A stretch of DNA of 64,000 nucleotides from Aeoliella mucimassa (GCF_007748035.1 NZ_CP036278.1:4898001-4962000); one strand, 5' to 3'. Shown: positions 1-9,314, counted from the stretch's first letter. The notes: generated from the letters alone by a model not told the origin. Numbers and translations are program-made.

Positions 1-915
1 TAGAGTCGCTTCGCTCAATTCTTCCTGCGAATCAACGATTTCCATCCAGCTATCATCGCTTCCGATGGTGCCATCCGAGTCGTAGGTATCGGTAATCGAA
101 GTCCATGCTTCGGGATTCCACGCACCATTGCCTGATAGCAGACCAAGACCGGCAAATTCCACCGTCGAACCGGTGTTGTTGCTGAGCATCACGTCGCCGG
201 TGTCGCGATCGACACTCAAACGTAGCGCAACGTCGTAGATGATGTCGTCGATCTCTTCGATGATCAAACCGGTGATCGAACCGCGCTGCGAACCGTTGCG
301 AGGGTTGCCTTGAATCGACAGCGAACTTCCCGAGGAATTGATGGTCCAGTAATTTCCACGGTTAGTTCCGTCGGCTAGCGCCCAGGAGTCGCCCGTCGCA
401 GCACTGGTAGCGTTGATGCCACCGTAGGCAGGGGCCGTTGCTGCACCAAACACCGAAGCTCCGTTCACGGTGAAGTCGAGCGTGTCGTATTCATCGCCTT
501 GATCAGAAGCCAGCAAACCGTAAACGCGGTAGCTGGCATAAGGAATACCGGAGACACTGACCGAAATGCCCGAGCCACCATCGTCGAGATAACCGACCGA
601 TAGCTTGGCTTCGTCGGTGCCGGTACCGTCGCCGTTGTACCAGACATTCGAAGAACTCCAGGTAATCGAAGCACCGGTATCGATTCCGGAATCGTCGATC
701 AGGTTGCTCATGCTTCCCGAAGCGCTTGCCGTGGATCCATTCCAGTTGGCACTATCGGTATCTAGAGGACCGATCAACTCGCCGCCGTTGAAGATTTGGT
801 TGCCGTTGTTTTCGCTGAAATTGAAAGAAATAATCTGGGCTTCGGTTTTTACACAGCAGCAGGCCGCGCCAACTATGAGGGCCAGCCATAGATACGATCG
901 GGCAGGGAACGTCAT
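1..915 (-). CDS. Secreted protein, 3' end outside window
   Basis: The frame is open from an ATG at 915 to the window edge (305 codons, no stop), so the C-terminus is missing. The N-terminus has a short basic start, a hydrophobic Ala/Leu/Cys core and a plausible signal cleavage after Thr-Glu-Ala near residue 26. The rest is rich in Gly, Ser, Asn, Asp and Thr, as in extracellular beta-sandwich proteins of planctomycetes. One segment (VALRLSVDRDTGDVMLSN) resembles the C-terminal modules that precede dockerin or PEP-CTERM anchors, but no anchor is visible. It is transcribed away from the XylR-type regulator and shares that upstream region. No function assigned; the secreted nature is fairly safe. 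Confidence 0.75.
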   Translation of the reverse strand, partial: MTFPARSYLWLALIVGAACCCVKTEAQIISFNFSENNGNQIFNGGELIGPLDTDSANWNGSTASASGSMSNLIDDSGIDTGASITWSSSNVWYNGDGTGTDEAKLSVGYLDDGGSGISVSVSGIPYASYRVYGLLASDQGDEYDTLDFTVNGASVFGAATAPAYGGINATSAATGDSWALADGTNRGNYWTINSSGSSLSIQGNPRNGSQRGSITGLIIEEIDDIIYDVALRLSVDRDTGDVMLSNNTGSTVEFAGLGLLSGNGAWNPEAWTSITDTYDSDGTIGSDDSWMEIVDSQEELSEATL

Positions 916-1287
916 CGCTATCAAACTCCTGAAGATACGCGGAAATACTTTAGCGCACTGGTGCAAACTTAATGGTGTACTACTAGCCTCCACTCCCCGA
1001 AGTTGCCAAAGGCAACCTTTTCCCCCGGGCGAGAGAAGCTTCAGGCCGTTCAATGAGGTCGAATCGTTGACGGCCGACAGGCAAAACAGCAAAAGAAATC
1101 TCAAAAGTGCAAGTCATTTAACTCCATAAGCAAACACACGGCTTTCATCAATGAACCGCCGATAGTTTGTCCAAGTACTGAACTTAATTGATCACTCCCT
1201 CCGGCAGTATGTATATTTGTAAAGTAACAATCTTTTTTTCAATTAAGCCAAAATTTCACCAAACCCAAGCGCCTACAGGTGCGTCGT
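916..1287. other. Divergent intergenic region with operator-like motif
   Basis: About 370 bases lie between the divergent secreted protein and regulator genes. The half near the regulator is AT-rich and carries the 20-base motif at 1205-1224 that recurs before the M60 peptidase. A 6-bp stem with a 3-base loop followed by four T (about 1004-1021) is too weak to call a terminator. Nothing else convincing is seen. Confidence 0.5.
1205..1224 (+). promoter_or_regulatory. Putative operator, copy 1
   Basis: The 20-base element CAGTATGTATATTTGTAAAG lies 64 bases before the regulator's ATG. It matches 18 of 20 positions of the reverse complement of 2511-2530, which sits before the M60 peptidase gene. 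Two near-identical sites around a XylR/AraC-type regulator fit autoregulation plus control of the next gene. The function is inferred. Confidence 0.55.
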
Positions 1288-2463
1288 ATGCGGAAAAGGC
1301 TAGAACCCCAACTTAAACGCTTGGCTTTTGCTTCTGACGAGCTCAACGACTACATGAGGAAGCTCGCAGTCGGTGTGTGTCACTTCGGAACACCGAAGAA
1401 TGGAATGTTTGTTCGCGACTTCTCACTGCGCGATCCGCAAGCATTCCAAGCGCTATTGAGTTGGTGTCCCCTGGCTGTGGTGAGCTTTGTTGCTTCGGAA
1501 CAAATAGGCTTGCTGAAACCGATTCTCGATTCGGACATCCCTGTCGTGAATGCCAGTCGCTCCCAGCCAAGCGAGAAGATGGCAGTGGTTTTGGGCGACG
1601 CGGAAGAGTTCTACACTTCGGTTACCCGAATATTCCACGACAACCACATTGACCATATCTGCCAGGTAGCGATGGGCGAAGTCCGGGGCCCCTTCAGCAC
1701 TCAGCACCGATACAAGCAATTTGCGCTGAAGCACAACCTTCCCTACAAAAGCTACTGGCTCAAGGAGCCCGATTCGCTCAAAGACCTGCACCTCATGGAA
1801 ACGGTCGACCCGGAGTTCGCCGACTGGCTCAAGCGAGTCCGTAAACCAGTGGGGCTGTTTTCGCAGAATCATATGACCGGCTGCTACATCGCCCGGGCGT
1901 GCGAATTGCTCGGTATCCAAGTGCCGGAAGAAGTGCAGATCGTCGGTTGCGACGGATTCGAAGTGTCTACCTCCACTCGGCCCACGGTCACTAGCCTGCG
2001 TGCACGCGGCGAGAAGGTTGGCGCACGGGCAGCCGAAATGGCACTCGAAATGGCTGAGAACAACACGGTGTACAACGAGGTGGTGTTAGTTGGTGGGTTC
2101 ATTACCATTCAGCGAGGTTCCACTGGCTCGGAGCAATCGGACGAGTGCAATGTCGACGAGGCCTTGCGGTTTATCCATACTCACGCCTGCAATCCGGTCA
2201 CCGTGCAGGACGTGATCGATCACACGCAAAAGGTCTCGCGGGTGACGTTCCACAAGCATTTCGTCGCCAGCACCGGCAAAACGCCCGCAAAAGCCATCCT
2301 CGAGCGGCGGATGGAGGAAGCCCGCTGGCTGCTCACCCAAACCGACATCTCGCCGGGTGTGATCGCGGGCCTGTGCGGGTACGACGATTACGTTCACTTC
2401 TATCGCGTGTTCCGCAAAGCGCAAGGCGTGTCGCCGAGCGATTACCGCAAACTGTCGTCGTAG
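1288..2463 (+). CDS. XylR-type AraC family transcriptional regulator
   Basis: The protein joins an N-terminal periplasmic-binding-protein-like (LacI/XylR type) sensor domain of about 275 residues to a C-terminal AraC helix-turn-helix of about 100 residues. The sensor shows the typical ending segments VQIVGCDGFEV and RPTVTSLRARGEKVG. The AraC part shows RRMEEARWLL and GYDDYVHFYRVFRKAQGVSP. Such proteins bind a sugar in the sensor and switch glycan-use genes. ATG 1288 is chosen because CAGG lies a suitable distance upstream; a GTG at 1279 is the alternative. The N-terminus is slightly shorter than in many relatives. Paired operator-like motifs before this gene and before the downstream secreted peptidase suggest local control. 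The ligand is unknown. Confidence 0.88.
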   Translation: MRKRLEPQLKRLAFASDELNDYMRKLAVGVCHFGTPKNGMFVRDFSLRDPQAFQALLSWCPLAVVSFVASEQIGLLKPILDSDIPVVNASRSQPSEKMAVVLGDAEEFYTSVTRIFHDNHIDHICQVAMGEVRGPFSTQHRYKQFALKHNLPYKSYWLKEPDSLKDLHLMETVDPEFADWLKRVRKPVGLFSQNHMTGCYIARACELLGIQVPEEVQIVGCDGFEVSTSTRPTVTSLRARGEKVGARAAEMALEMAENNTVYNEVVLVGGFITIQRGSTGSEQSDECNVDEALRFIHTHACNPVTVQDVIDHTQKVSRVTFHKHFVASTGKTPAKAILERRMEEARWLLTQTDISPGVIAGLCGYDDYVHFYRVFRKAQGVSPSDYRKLSS

Positions 2464-2510
2464 CATGGCAGATTGGCGATAACTCTCAGGCTGCTGGATT
2501 GCGTCGCCAG

Positions 2511-2530
2511 GTTTACAAATATACCTACTG
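2511..2530 (-). promoter_or_regulatory. Putative operator, copy 2
   Basis: On the minus strand this reads CAGTAGGTATATTTGTAAAC, matching the site at 1205-1224 at 18 of 20 positions. It lies about 80 bases before the M60 peptidase start and 47 bases after the regulator stop. This is where a regulator could control the peptidase gene. Binding has not been shown. Confidence 0.55.
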
Positions 2531-2610
2531 CGATTTGCCGCCCTGGGTTATGGTAATAGTTCCCCTGTTCGGCCGATGGGCCAACAACGATCTCTTTCAG
2601 GAACAGCACC

Positions 2611-5600
2611 ATGGCACCACGGATTCGACGTACGCTTGGCGTCGGTTCTCGCGATTTGAGACTCGAACCACTCGAAGAGCGCCAAATGCTCTCGATCGCC
2701 CCCGATGATGCGGCCGCTGCGATGGCCATCGGCATGGGCGACTACGACTTGAATGGAGTGGTCGAGATAGCAGACCTCGAGGTCTGGAAAGCTCAGTATG
2801 GCAATGTTGCCAATAACGAGCTACTGGCGGCCGACGGAAACTTCGATGGCGTCGTGAATCTGGGCGACTACACTATCGCCCGCGACCATCTGGGGGCCAC
2901 GGTGCCAGAAGTGGCCGCGCTAGTGTCGCCCGCCACTGCGGCCGCGGCTCGCAACGAGCTGCTCAACGGGGTGTCGAATATCGCAGTGGTCGGCGCGCCT
3001 GGCACGATCGCCGTGTTCGATCCTCCGGACGCCTCGGCCGGAGAGGGGGCGTTCTCCGTGATGCACGATGGCGACTATCGCGCGATGGTCGCGGCCGCCT
3101 ACTGGGACTCGGGCAAGATTGTCGCGTTCAGCCACAACGGTTACGTCAGCAACATGGGGCAGGTCGGCGATCAACTCGACACCGGCACGCTGTTCGAAAA
3201 CAGTATTGCCTGGAGTTCCGGCATCGCGGGTAAGAATCAGGTAATCGTCACCGCGACCACCGCCACCCGCAACTGGTTGCAGTCGCAGGGCTACACCAAC
3301 GTGACGCAGTCGAACAATTGGGAACAGCTGCTCGCTGGAGCCGACGTGCTGATTGCCGAGCTTGGCCGATCGGTATCGTCCGCCAAGATGGCCGCGGTCG
3401 AAGACTTCGTTACCAGCGGCGGGGGACTCATCACCGGCGGCACTGGCTGGGGATACCAATCCCTCGGTAGCGACATCGTCGAACTCGACGGCAACCAGGT
3501 GCTTCGCAAAGCGGGACTTGCCTGGAGCACTGGCTTCCGCAACGGTACGACTGATGCCGATAACCTACCTACAGAACTAAGCAACGCCACGCAGGCGCTC
3601 GAGTTTGTCGAAGCCTACTGGCAAGGGGCATCGGCAACCACCGCGCAGAAAGACGAAGCGGGTATGGCGTTGCAGCTGGCGCTCGATGTGCTGCCAGAGG
3701 ATCATCCGCTGGCGATCGCCATTACCGAAGCGTTTGCCTCGCGGCTCTCCACCGTGCAAGCTACGCCGAGTTCGCCAGTGAGCGACTCGCTCGACCAAGC
3801 GGTGCTACTTTACGAGGCCAACCTGCTGCAGAACACTCCGCCCGATGAAGTGGTGGCTCATCCCACGGCCGAAATACTCTATGGCGAGATTCCCGACGAT
3901 GCTCCCCGTGTGACCGATACGGTGACCATCGATACCAGCACCACCCGCTGGCAAGCGACTGGACTCTACGCGGCTCCTGGCGACTTGGTGACCATCACGG
4001 TTCCTCAGGCACTCGTCGGCCAAGGCTTTACGATCCGCGTAAACGCCCACACCGATAACATTGCGCAGCGTTCGAGCTGGGAGCGGTTGCCGGTGGTGCA
4101 TCGTTCGTTCGCGATCGACTCCACAACCATCGAGGTGGCCAATGCGTTTGGTGGCTCGATCTTCATCGACCTCGGCGGCAACGCTTACTCAACACCGGTG
4201 AACCTCGGCGAGCTGGAGATCACCATCGAGGGAGCGATTCGCCAACCTTACTTCGTGCTTGGCGAAACCACCGACGAAGAGTGGATCAACACGCTTCGCG
4301 ATCAGCCCGCCCCGTACGCGGTGTTTGTGGCCGACGACATCATGCTGGTGCAGCGATCGAGTGAGAGCGCCGCGCTCACTAGTCCCACCGAGCTCATGCA
4401 ATGGTGGCAGCAGGTCATCGTCGATCAGGACGCCTTGGCCGGCCGACTCGATCCACGGACCGGGCGCGAGATCATTAATGTCGATGTCCAAATCTCGGCC
4501 GGTGCAGCGCACTCGGGCTTCCCGATTCAGGCATACGACGTTTACTGGGGCAACCTGGCTGATTGGAACGATTTGCAAGCCAATGGCTCGTGGGGCGACT
4601 TCCACGAACTCGGGCACAACCATCAGCGAGGTTGGTGGACCTTTGATGGCGATGGCGAAGTGTCAGTCAACATCTTCTCGAACTACAATCTCGAAACACT
4701 GGCCAACAATCCTTCGGGCGGCTGGTCGTGGTCGGCCGATCCGGTGCAGGTGCTGCAGCATGCAGTTAGCGACGTAAGCGGCGGCGGAGGCTACTCCAGC
4801 AAGTCGGACCGCTGGTCGTTCTGGTTCCAACTAGCCGATGGATTTGGCTGGGAAACCTACGCGGCAGTGTTCACTGGCTACGAGCAGGACAACGCGACGA
4901 ACCCCAGCTTGCTTCCGACGACCAATCAGCAAGAAAAGGATCAATGGTTGGTCCGTTGGTCGAACGAGGTGGGCTACGACATGACCGAGTTCATGGTCGA
5001 TACCTGGGGACTCGAAGTCAGCCAGTCGGCTATGAACGCCGTATCGCACCTGCCCGACTGGATGCCACTCGCTACGACGCTCGATACCTCGTGGGACCTG
5101 ACCACCGGCGAAAGCATTGAGTTCTCGCCGGGGAACCAAGGGCTACAAATGAGCGGGCAGGCGACGTTCGTCGGTGTCTCGCAGCCGGAGCATGGCACGC
5201 TTACCGACAACGGCAACGGTACCTACACCTACGAGCCGGCTACTGGGTTTGGTAGCGACACGCTGACGGTCTCCTATCAATCCGACGCAGGCAACGTGCA
5301 AGCGTTTACGGTGTCGATCACGATCGCCACCCCTGGCGATTTGAACGGCGACCATCTGCTCGATATGGACGACGTGCAGCTGTTCGTCGATGGCTGGCGG
5401 AGCGATACCACCGGGCTGAGCGATGCGGAGAAGTTGATGCATGGCGACCTGAACCTCAACGGAACCACCGACTTTGCCGACTGGGCATTGCTGCGACAAG
5501 CGTGGAACGACTACTACAACGCCGAGCCACCGTCGTTGGCCGCGTTGCTCGCCGGGCCACAAACTGCCACGGCTAGCGACTCGGCTTCGTCCGTCGGGCC

Positions 5601-5943
5601 GGGCGAGGTTTCGGTCGAAGCCGACAACGCGGGCGATTCATCGGCACCACTGGCAGTAGCCAACATCGACAATAGCAACGCACCATCCGGCAGCTCGCTC
5701 CGCAACTTCGATGCACGACCAAGACAGTCGGCAACTGGCTCCGCAGCTACCCCCGCTCCGTTGCTGGAACCGATCCAGCAGACCGCCCGCTCGCAAGCAA
5801 CGTTTGCATCGACACGCGTACAAGCAGAACAGCGAGCGACCGGAGCAACGAGCCTCGACCGCGCGTTCGGCGACCTCCTACCAGGCGAACTCGATACCGC
5901 GGTCAGCAGCCTGGCAGAGACGCTGCGAACCCTGCGGCGATGA
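2611..5943 (+). CDS. Secreted M60-like metallopeptidase with two dockerin domains
   Basis: At 1110 residues this is a large exported protein. Its N-terminus carries the planctomycete motif LEPLEERQMLS near residue 18. A first dockerin-like repeat pair with Asp/Asn calcium loops follows at about 43-95 (DYDLNGVVEIADL, DGNFDGVVNLGDY). The peptidase domain holds HELGH at about 665-669 with a downstream Glu at 683, which fits the M60 (enhancin-like) pattern HExxHx(8,28)E. A short tandem-beta module (about 850-905) and a second dockerin-like pair (about 910-975) precede a low-complexity Ala/Ser tail. M60 peptidases typically cleave mucin-like glycoproteins, so extracellular glycoprotein degradation is the likely role. 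AGGAA lies 7 bases before the ATG. Confidence 0.88.
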   Translation: MAPRIRRTLGVGSRDLRLEPLEERQMLSIAPDDAAAAMAIGMGDYDLNGVVEIADLEVWKAQYGNVANNELLAADGNFDGVVNLGDYTIARDHLGATVPEVAALVSPATAAAARNELLNGVSNIAVVGAPGTIAVFDPPDASAGEGAFSVMHDGDYRAMVAAAYWDSGKIVAFSHNGYVSNMGQVGDQLDTGTLFENSIAWSSGIAGKNQVIVTATTATRNWLQSQGYTNVTQSNNWEQLLAGADVLIAELGRSVSSAKMAAVEDFVTSGGGLITGGTGWGYQSLGSDIVELDGNQVLRKAGLAWSTGFRNGTTDADNLPTELSNATQALEFVEAYWQGASATTAQKDEAGMALQLALDVLPEDHPLAIAITEAFASRLSTVQATPSSPVSDSLDQAVLLYEANLLQNTPPDEVVAHPTAEILYGEIPDDAPRVTDTVTIDTSTTRWQATGLYAAPGDLVTITVPQALVGQGFTIRVNAHTDNIAQRSSWERLPVVHRSFAIDSTTIEVANAFGGSIFIDLGGNAYSTPVNLGELEITIEGAIRQPYFVLGETTDEEWINTLRDQPAPYAVFVADDIMLVQRSSESAALTSPTELMQWWQQVIVDQDALAGRLDPRTGREIINVDVQISAGAAHSGFPIQAYDVYWGNLADWNDLQANGSWGDFHELGHNHQRGWWTFDGDGEVSVNIFSNYNLETLANNPSGGWSWSADPVQVLQHAVSDVSGGGGYSSKSDRWSFWFQLADGFGWETYAAVFTGYEQDNATNPSLLPTTNQQEKDQWLVRWSNEVGYDMTEFMVDTWGLEVSQSAMNAVSHLPDWMPLATTLDTSWDLTTGESIEFSPGNQGLQMSGQATFVGVSQPEHGTLTDNGNGTYTYEPATGFGSDTLTVSYQSDAGNVQAFTVSITIATPGDLNGDHLLDMDDVQLFVDGWRSDTTGLSDAEKLMHGDLNLNGTTDFADWALLRQAWNDYYNAEPPSLAALLAGPQTATASDSASSVGPGEVSVEADNAGDSSAPLAVANIDNSNAPSGSSLRNFDARPRQSATGSAATPAPLLEPIQQTARSQATFASTRVQAEQRATGATSLDRAFGDLLPGELDTAVSSLAETLRTLRR

Positions 5944-6057
5944 GCCCCGCGAGGCACACACCGCTGCCCGGTCGAGCCAGCTTGTAAACGCCCCCGCGTA
6001 AGGGAAAACACAATCTCTCCCGCAAAGCCTAAGCACCTCCCCGGCCCTGAGAGGCCG

Positions 6058-6077
6058 ACCCTCCGCTCGCGGAGGGT
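6058..6077 (-). terminator. Hairpin downstream of tRNA-Ser
   Basis: ACCCTCCGC and GCGGAGGGT form a perfect 9-bp stem around two bases, 35 bases beyond the tRNA 3' end on the minus strand. A second small stem (CGGCC/GGCCG, about 6042-6057) lies just beyond it. There is no clear T-run, so intrinsic termination is only a possibility. Confidence 0.35.
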
Positions 6078-6111
6078 GAAAACAAGATCTTCGCCCAGGG
6101 GGGCAAGCAAG

Positions 6112-6200
6112 CGGTCGGGGAGGGATTCGAACCCCCGGTACTCTTTCGAGCACGCCGGTTTTCAAGACCGGTGCAATCAACCAGACTCTGCCACCCGACC
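6112..6200 (-). tRNA. tRNA-Ser (anticodon UGA)
   Basis: The minus strand folds as a class II tRNA. The acceptor arms GGTCGGG and CCCGACC pair fully, position 8-9 is TG, and the anticodon stem CACCGGTC encloses loop bases with TGA. A long variable arm (about TGCTCGAAAGAGTA) and the T-arm GGGGGTTCGAATCCC follow. The discriminator base is G, as expected for serine. The 3' CCA is not encoded. The gene stands alone between the M60 peptidase and the ThuA gene. Confidence 0.96.
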
Positions 6201-6343
6201 GTGATGACATTGGCGATAGACACGCCATTGTAGCTTGAAAGTTCGCTTCTCGGAAACCTCCACTTCCATGGTTCCATATGGCCTGAGAATAGCGATAATA
6301 ACGGAATCACCGCTGCTTCTCTTCCCGGGTTTCGAGGTCTCTC

Positions 6344-7258
6344 ATGGTTAAGTGCCGATTGCTGGAGAATGGTTCGCGTCGATTTTCCCCCACGATTCGC
6401 GGGACGGTGCTGCTAGCAATGGTCTGTATTGCCGGTCGATACGCTGGGGCCGACGAGCCGACCTCGTTTCACATGCCGGATTACGGGGGGATGACTCCGC
6501 CGCCGGCCCGGTCGATGGACGATGTCGACGCGGCCCTGAAGGGGGAGGACCCCACGCCGAAGTCGGACGAGGTGCTCAAGGTGCTGCTGGTCGCTGGCCC
6601 GAAGGATCATAACCTCGGCGAACACGACTACCCTGCCTGGCTCAAGGTGTGGAGCAAGCTACTGGCCAAGGCCCCACGTACCGAGGTGGCAACCGCCTGG
6701 CTGTTCCCAACCCCCGAGGAAGCCGATGCGGCCGACGTGATCGTGTTCTACCAAAAGGGAGACTGGAACGACGCCCGCGCGGAACTCATCGATCGGTTCC
6801 TCGCCCACGGCGGGGGACTCGTCTACATCCACTGGGCCGTGAATGGCAACGAGCAGCCGGAGCAGTTTGCCAAGCGGATCGGGCTGGCCTCAAAGGCCGG
6901 GGCGGTCGGCTACCGGCACGGCGAGCTGAATATCGACTTTACCCCGGCCAGCGATCATCCCGTCGCCCGCAACTTTGCCGGCGTCGAGTGGCGCGACGAA
7001 ACCTACTGGCGACTCCGCGGCGATGCTACGCAAATCGACCTGCTCGGTACCAGTCGCGAAGAGGGGGAAGACACCCCGCAGTTCTGGACCTACCAGCCAG
7101 GCAAAGGCCGAGTGTTTGTGTCGATTCCAGGGCACTACATGTGGACGTTCGACGACCCAATGTTCCGCCTGCTGCTGATGCGCGGCATCGCCTGGAGCGG
7201 CGGCCACAACGTCGACCGCTTTAACGACCTGATTCTGCTCGATGCGAGGGTTGAGTAA
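6344..7258 (+). CDS. Secreted ThuA-domain protein
   Basis: This 304-residue protein has a hydrophobic N-terminal segment (about residues 20-36) with a signal-like Gly-Ala end. A ThuA (trehalose utilisation, glutamine amidotransferase-like) domain follows: LKVLLVAGPKDHNLGEHDY at the start of the fold, then AHGGGLVYIHWAV, then GKGRVFVSIPGHYMWTFDDP near the end. Planctomycetes carry many secreted ThuA proteins linked to carbohydrate breakdown, but their reaction is not established. The start is supported by GAGGT six bases upstream. It appears to be a single-gene unit facing the amidase gene. Confidence 0.88.
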   Translation: MVKCRLLENGSRRFSPTIRGTVLLAMVCIAGRYAGADEPTSFHMPDYGGMTPPPARSMDDVDAALKGEDPTPKSDEVLKVLLVAGPKDHNLGEHDYPAWLKVWSKLLAKAPRTEVATAWLFPTPEEADAADVIVFYQKGDWNDARAELIDRFLAHGGGLVYIHWAVNGNEQPEQFAKRIGLASKAGAVGYRHGELNIDFTPASDHPVARNFAGVEWRDETYWRLRGDATQIDLLGTSREEGEDTPQFWTYQPGKGRVFVSIPGHYMWTFDDPMFRLLLMRGIAWSGGHNVDRFNDLILLDARVE

Positions 7259-7290
7259 CGCGCGGTCGTGTAGGACTCCCCTACCCTGCC

Positions 7291-8280
7291 CTACTCTTTG
7301 ACCAACTCTTTCGCGCCGCCGATCACCTTCTCCCAGTCGAAGGCCGGGCCGGGATCGGTCTTGTTTTTCTGGATGTGGTAGTGCCCGAGCACGCCTTGGA
7401 AGTCTTGCCAGTCTTCCTTCGGCAACACCCGCGGAATCAACTGGCCTTCTTCGTCGCGGGGATAGTTGAGCTTGATCTTGGGGAACACGCGCGACAACGT
7501 TGCGGTGAGCTTGATGAGCGAGTCGTACTGGGCTTCGGTGAAGTCGTACTGATAGAGCTTGGTGCCTTGGATGGTGCCTTCGACGATTTTTGGGCGGGCG
7601 AGAGGATTATTCAAGCTGGGATCGCTGGTATGCTCGAGCAACTTGAGCTGGGCGATGCCATCGTCGCCGACCTGATACCACTTTTTCAGCGGTTCGGCAT
7701 CGGCCGAGCGATAAGCACCGATGTGGGCGATTTCGACCCCGATCGATCGCGTGTTCGAAATCGTCGCGTGCCAGGCCCGCTCCTTCAGGTCGAGGGTCTG
7801 GTAGATGGTGCCATCGACGTCGACCATGAAGTGCACGCTCAACCCGCGATGGTCGTGCAGCACGTTGAAGCAAGTTTCGCTGCGGCCGCACACGTCGTAG
7901 TGCATCACGAACTGGTCGACCACTTTCTGCAGCAGCGGCAGATCCCATCCCCCGCCGCGGACTTGTTCGAGTTCGTCAGGCGTGAGCGGCTCCTTGCGAA
8001 TGCCATAGCGGTTGGGCGAGTCGAGCTTGGCCTCGGCCAGCGTGGTATCCCAATCTGATTTCTCGAACGGAACGAACCGCCGCTCAATGCGATACGCATC
8101 GTACCCGCCTGGATCCATCCAAAGCTTTACCGGCGCTGTGGTATGAAACAACTGCCCACAGACGACGATCTCGTCGCCCTGGCGTTCGATCTGCTCGCCC
8201 ACTTGCTGGGCATGCAGCGTTGTGGTCGCGAGTACGAAGCATGCAAAACTTGAAGAAAGCAAGGCACGAAGGAAACTCAT
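7291..8280 (-). CDS. N-acetylmuramoyl-L-alanine amidase, secreted
   Basis: An Amidase_2 / peptidoglycan-recognition fold fills most of the protein. Candidate zinc ligands and neighbours are the His in FVMHYDVCG, the His in ERAWHATISN and the HYHIQKNKTDPGPAFDW stretch near the C-terminus. These enzymes hydrolyse the bond between N-acetylmuramate and the stem peptide in the cell wall. I chose ATG 8280 because the next 25 residues form a clean signal peptide ending in Leu-His-Ala-Gln with GAGAG upstream; an in-frame ATG at 8292 is also possible. Planctomycetes do have peptidoglycan, so a wall-recycling or remodelling role is reasonable. Confidence 0.87.
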   Translation of the reverse strand: MSFLRALLSSSFACFVLATTTLHAQQVGEQIERQGDEIVVCGQLFHTTAPVKLWMDPGGYDAYRIERRFVPFEKSDWDTTLAEAKLDSPNRYGIRKEPLTPDELEQVRGGGWDLPLLQKVVDQFVMHYDVCGRSETCFNVLHDHRGLSVHFMVDVDGTIYQTLDLKERAWHATISNTRSIGVEIAHIGAYRSADAEPLKKWYQVGDDGIAQLKLLEHTSDPSLNNPLARPKIVEGTIQGTKLYQYDFTEAQYDSLIKLTATLSRVFPKIKLNYPRDEEGQLIPRVLPKEDWQDFQGVLGHYHIQKNKTDPGPAFDWEKVIGGAKELVKE

Positions 8281-8416
8281 GAAAACTCTCATAGCGGAGG
8301 GGGGATTTTCGGAGGTAGCGATGCTCAGCACCGAGCCCGCCATTATAACCACCCGACGCCGGCAAAACCTATCGTCGCCAACCCGCAAAATGGGCCATTT
8401 CGCGAGCGGAAGCTAC

Positions 8417-8740
8417 TTACTTGATCATTTCGCGAGTGCCCGGCAGGATGCCGAACCACCCAAGCAAGATCGTTCCGCAGATCTGAGTCGCCAGGACCGG
8501 CATCCGATACTGATCGAAGAAAGCCACCGAGGCATTAAACCCGGCCTGTGCGGCTAACTCGGGAGAGTCGACGTTTGCCCCCGCCATGGCACCGACGAAA
8601 CCACCAATAATGGCATTCGACACAAACCATATCACGAGGAACCACAGGCATCCCAGTCCGATCCGCACCAGCAAATGTCGCCGACGTGGTGGCCGCACAC
8701 TGGCAGTTTCTGGCGACTGATAAGCATTTTCTCCGTTCAT
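8417..8740 (-). CDS. Small two-helix membrane protein
   Basis: The 107-residue product has a polar N-terminus with an Arg-rich patch (PPRRRHLLVR). A strong transmembrane helix follows (about residues 27-50, GLGCLWFLVIWFVSNAIIGG), then a second hydrophobic segment near the C-terminus (about 82-100). The family is not recognised. It is co-directional with the amidase and the next small membrane protein, 137 and 113 bases apart, so joint transcription is uncertain. Confidence 0.65.
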   Translation of the reverse strand: MNGENAYQSPETASVRPPRRRHLLVRIGLGCLWFLVIWFVSNAIIGGFVGAMAGANVDSPELAAQAGFNASVAFFDQYRMPVLATQICGTILLGWFGILPGTREMIK

Positions 8741-8852
8741 CCTGATTGTCTCCTAGTGATATCCATCATAGCGAAGCAACACATTACGCATTCAGTTGCT
8801 TTGTCCTTTTCGCCTTAAGCCCGAGTCCTGCTGGGAATCGACAGAACGATCG

Positions 8853-9314
8853 TTACAGCGGATCGGCTTTTACGTACAGCTCAGGCGGGGCCTTATCGTA
8901 GTAGTGGAACATGGCCGGGCAGATCCATCCTTCCATCGGAGGATCGTCCAACCGGTAGAAATTGCCTTCCATATCGCCGCGGAGCCAGGTGAGTTTCTTC
9001 TGGTAGTCGGGAAACGGCTTGGCCGAAAACGTGAGGCGAAACCCTTTGTTTGCATCGGGGATGTCGGCCACGAGCGCGTCGATCATCTCCGGCACACCAG
9101 CAACGAAAGGTTCGCGAACCAGGCCCGCGCGACTATCGTCGAACACCCAAGTCCCGTTGTAGCGGTAAGGGGCGATCACCATGATCGCATTCTGAGGTAT
9201 CCGCCGGTTGCCTGTGGGCAACAACTCGAACCACCAACCGGCAATGGTGCCGATGACCAACACAATGGTGATGGCTCCTACCACACGCTTAAGCTGAAAC
9301 TTCGAGTCGGCCAT
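8853..9314 (-). CDS. Single-pass membrane protein, unknown function
   Basis: One N-terminal transmembrane helix (about residues 10-30, VVGAITIVLVIGTIAGWWFE) anchors a soluble domain of about 120 residues. That domain contains MVIAPYRYNGTWVFDDS and a C-terminal MFHYYDKAPPELYVK. It resembles DUF6717-like small planctomycete proteins, but I would not fix a family name from this. ATG 9314 is preferred because AGGG lies eight bases upstream; a GTG at 9332 would add six residues. Confidence 0.65.
   Translation of the reverse strand: MADSKFQLKRVVGAITIVLVIGTIAGWWFELLPTGNRRIPQNAIMVIAPYRYNGTWVFDDSRAGLVREPFVAGVPEMIDALVADIPDANKGFRLTFSAKPFPDYQKKLTWLRGDMEGNFYRLDDPPMEGWICPAMFHYYDKAPPELYVKADPL

Noticed and set aside
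605-1129. 174-codon plus-strand frame at the left end
   Set aside because: Opposite the secreted protein's signal region; no ribosome site, no family.
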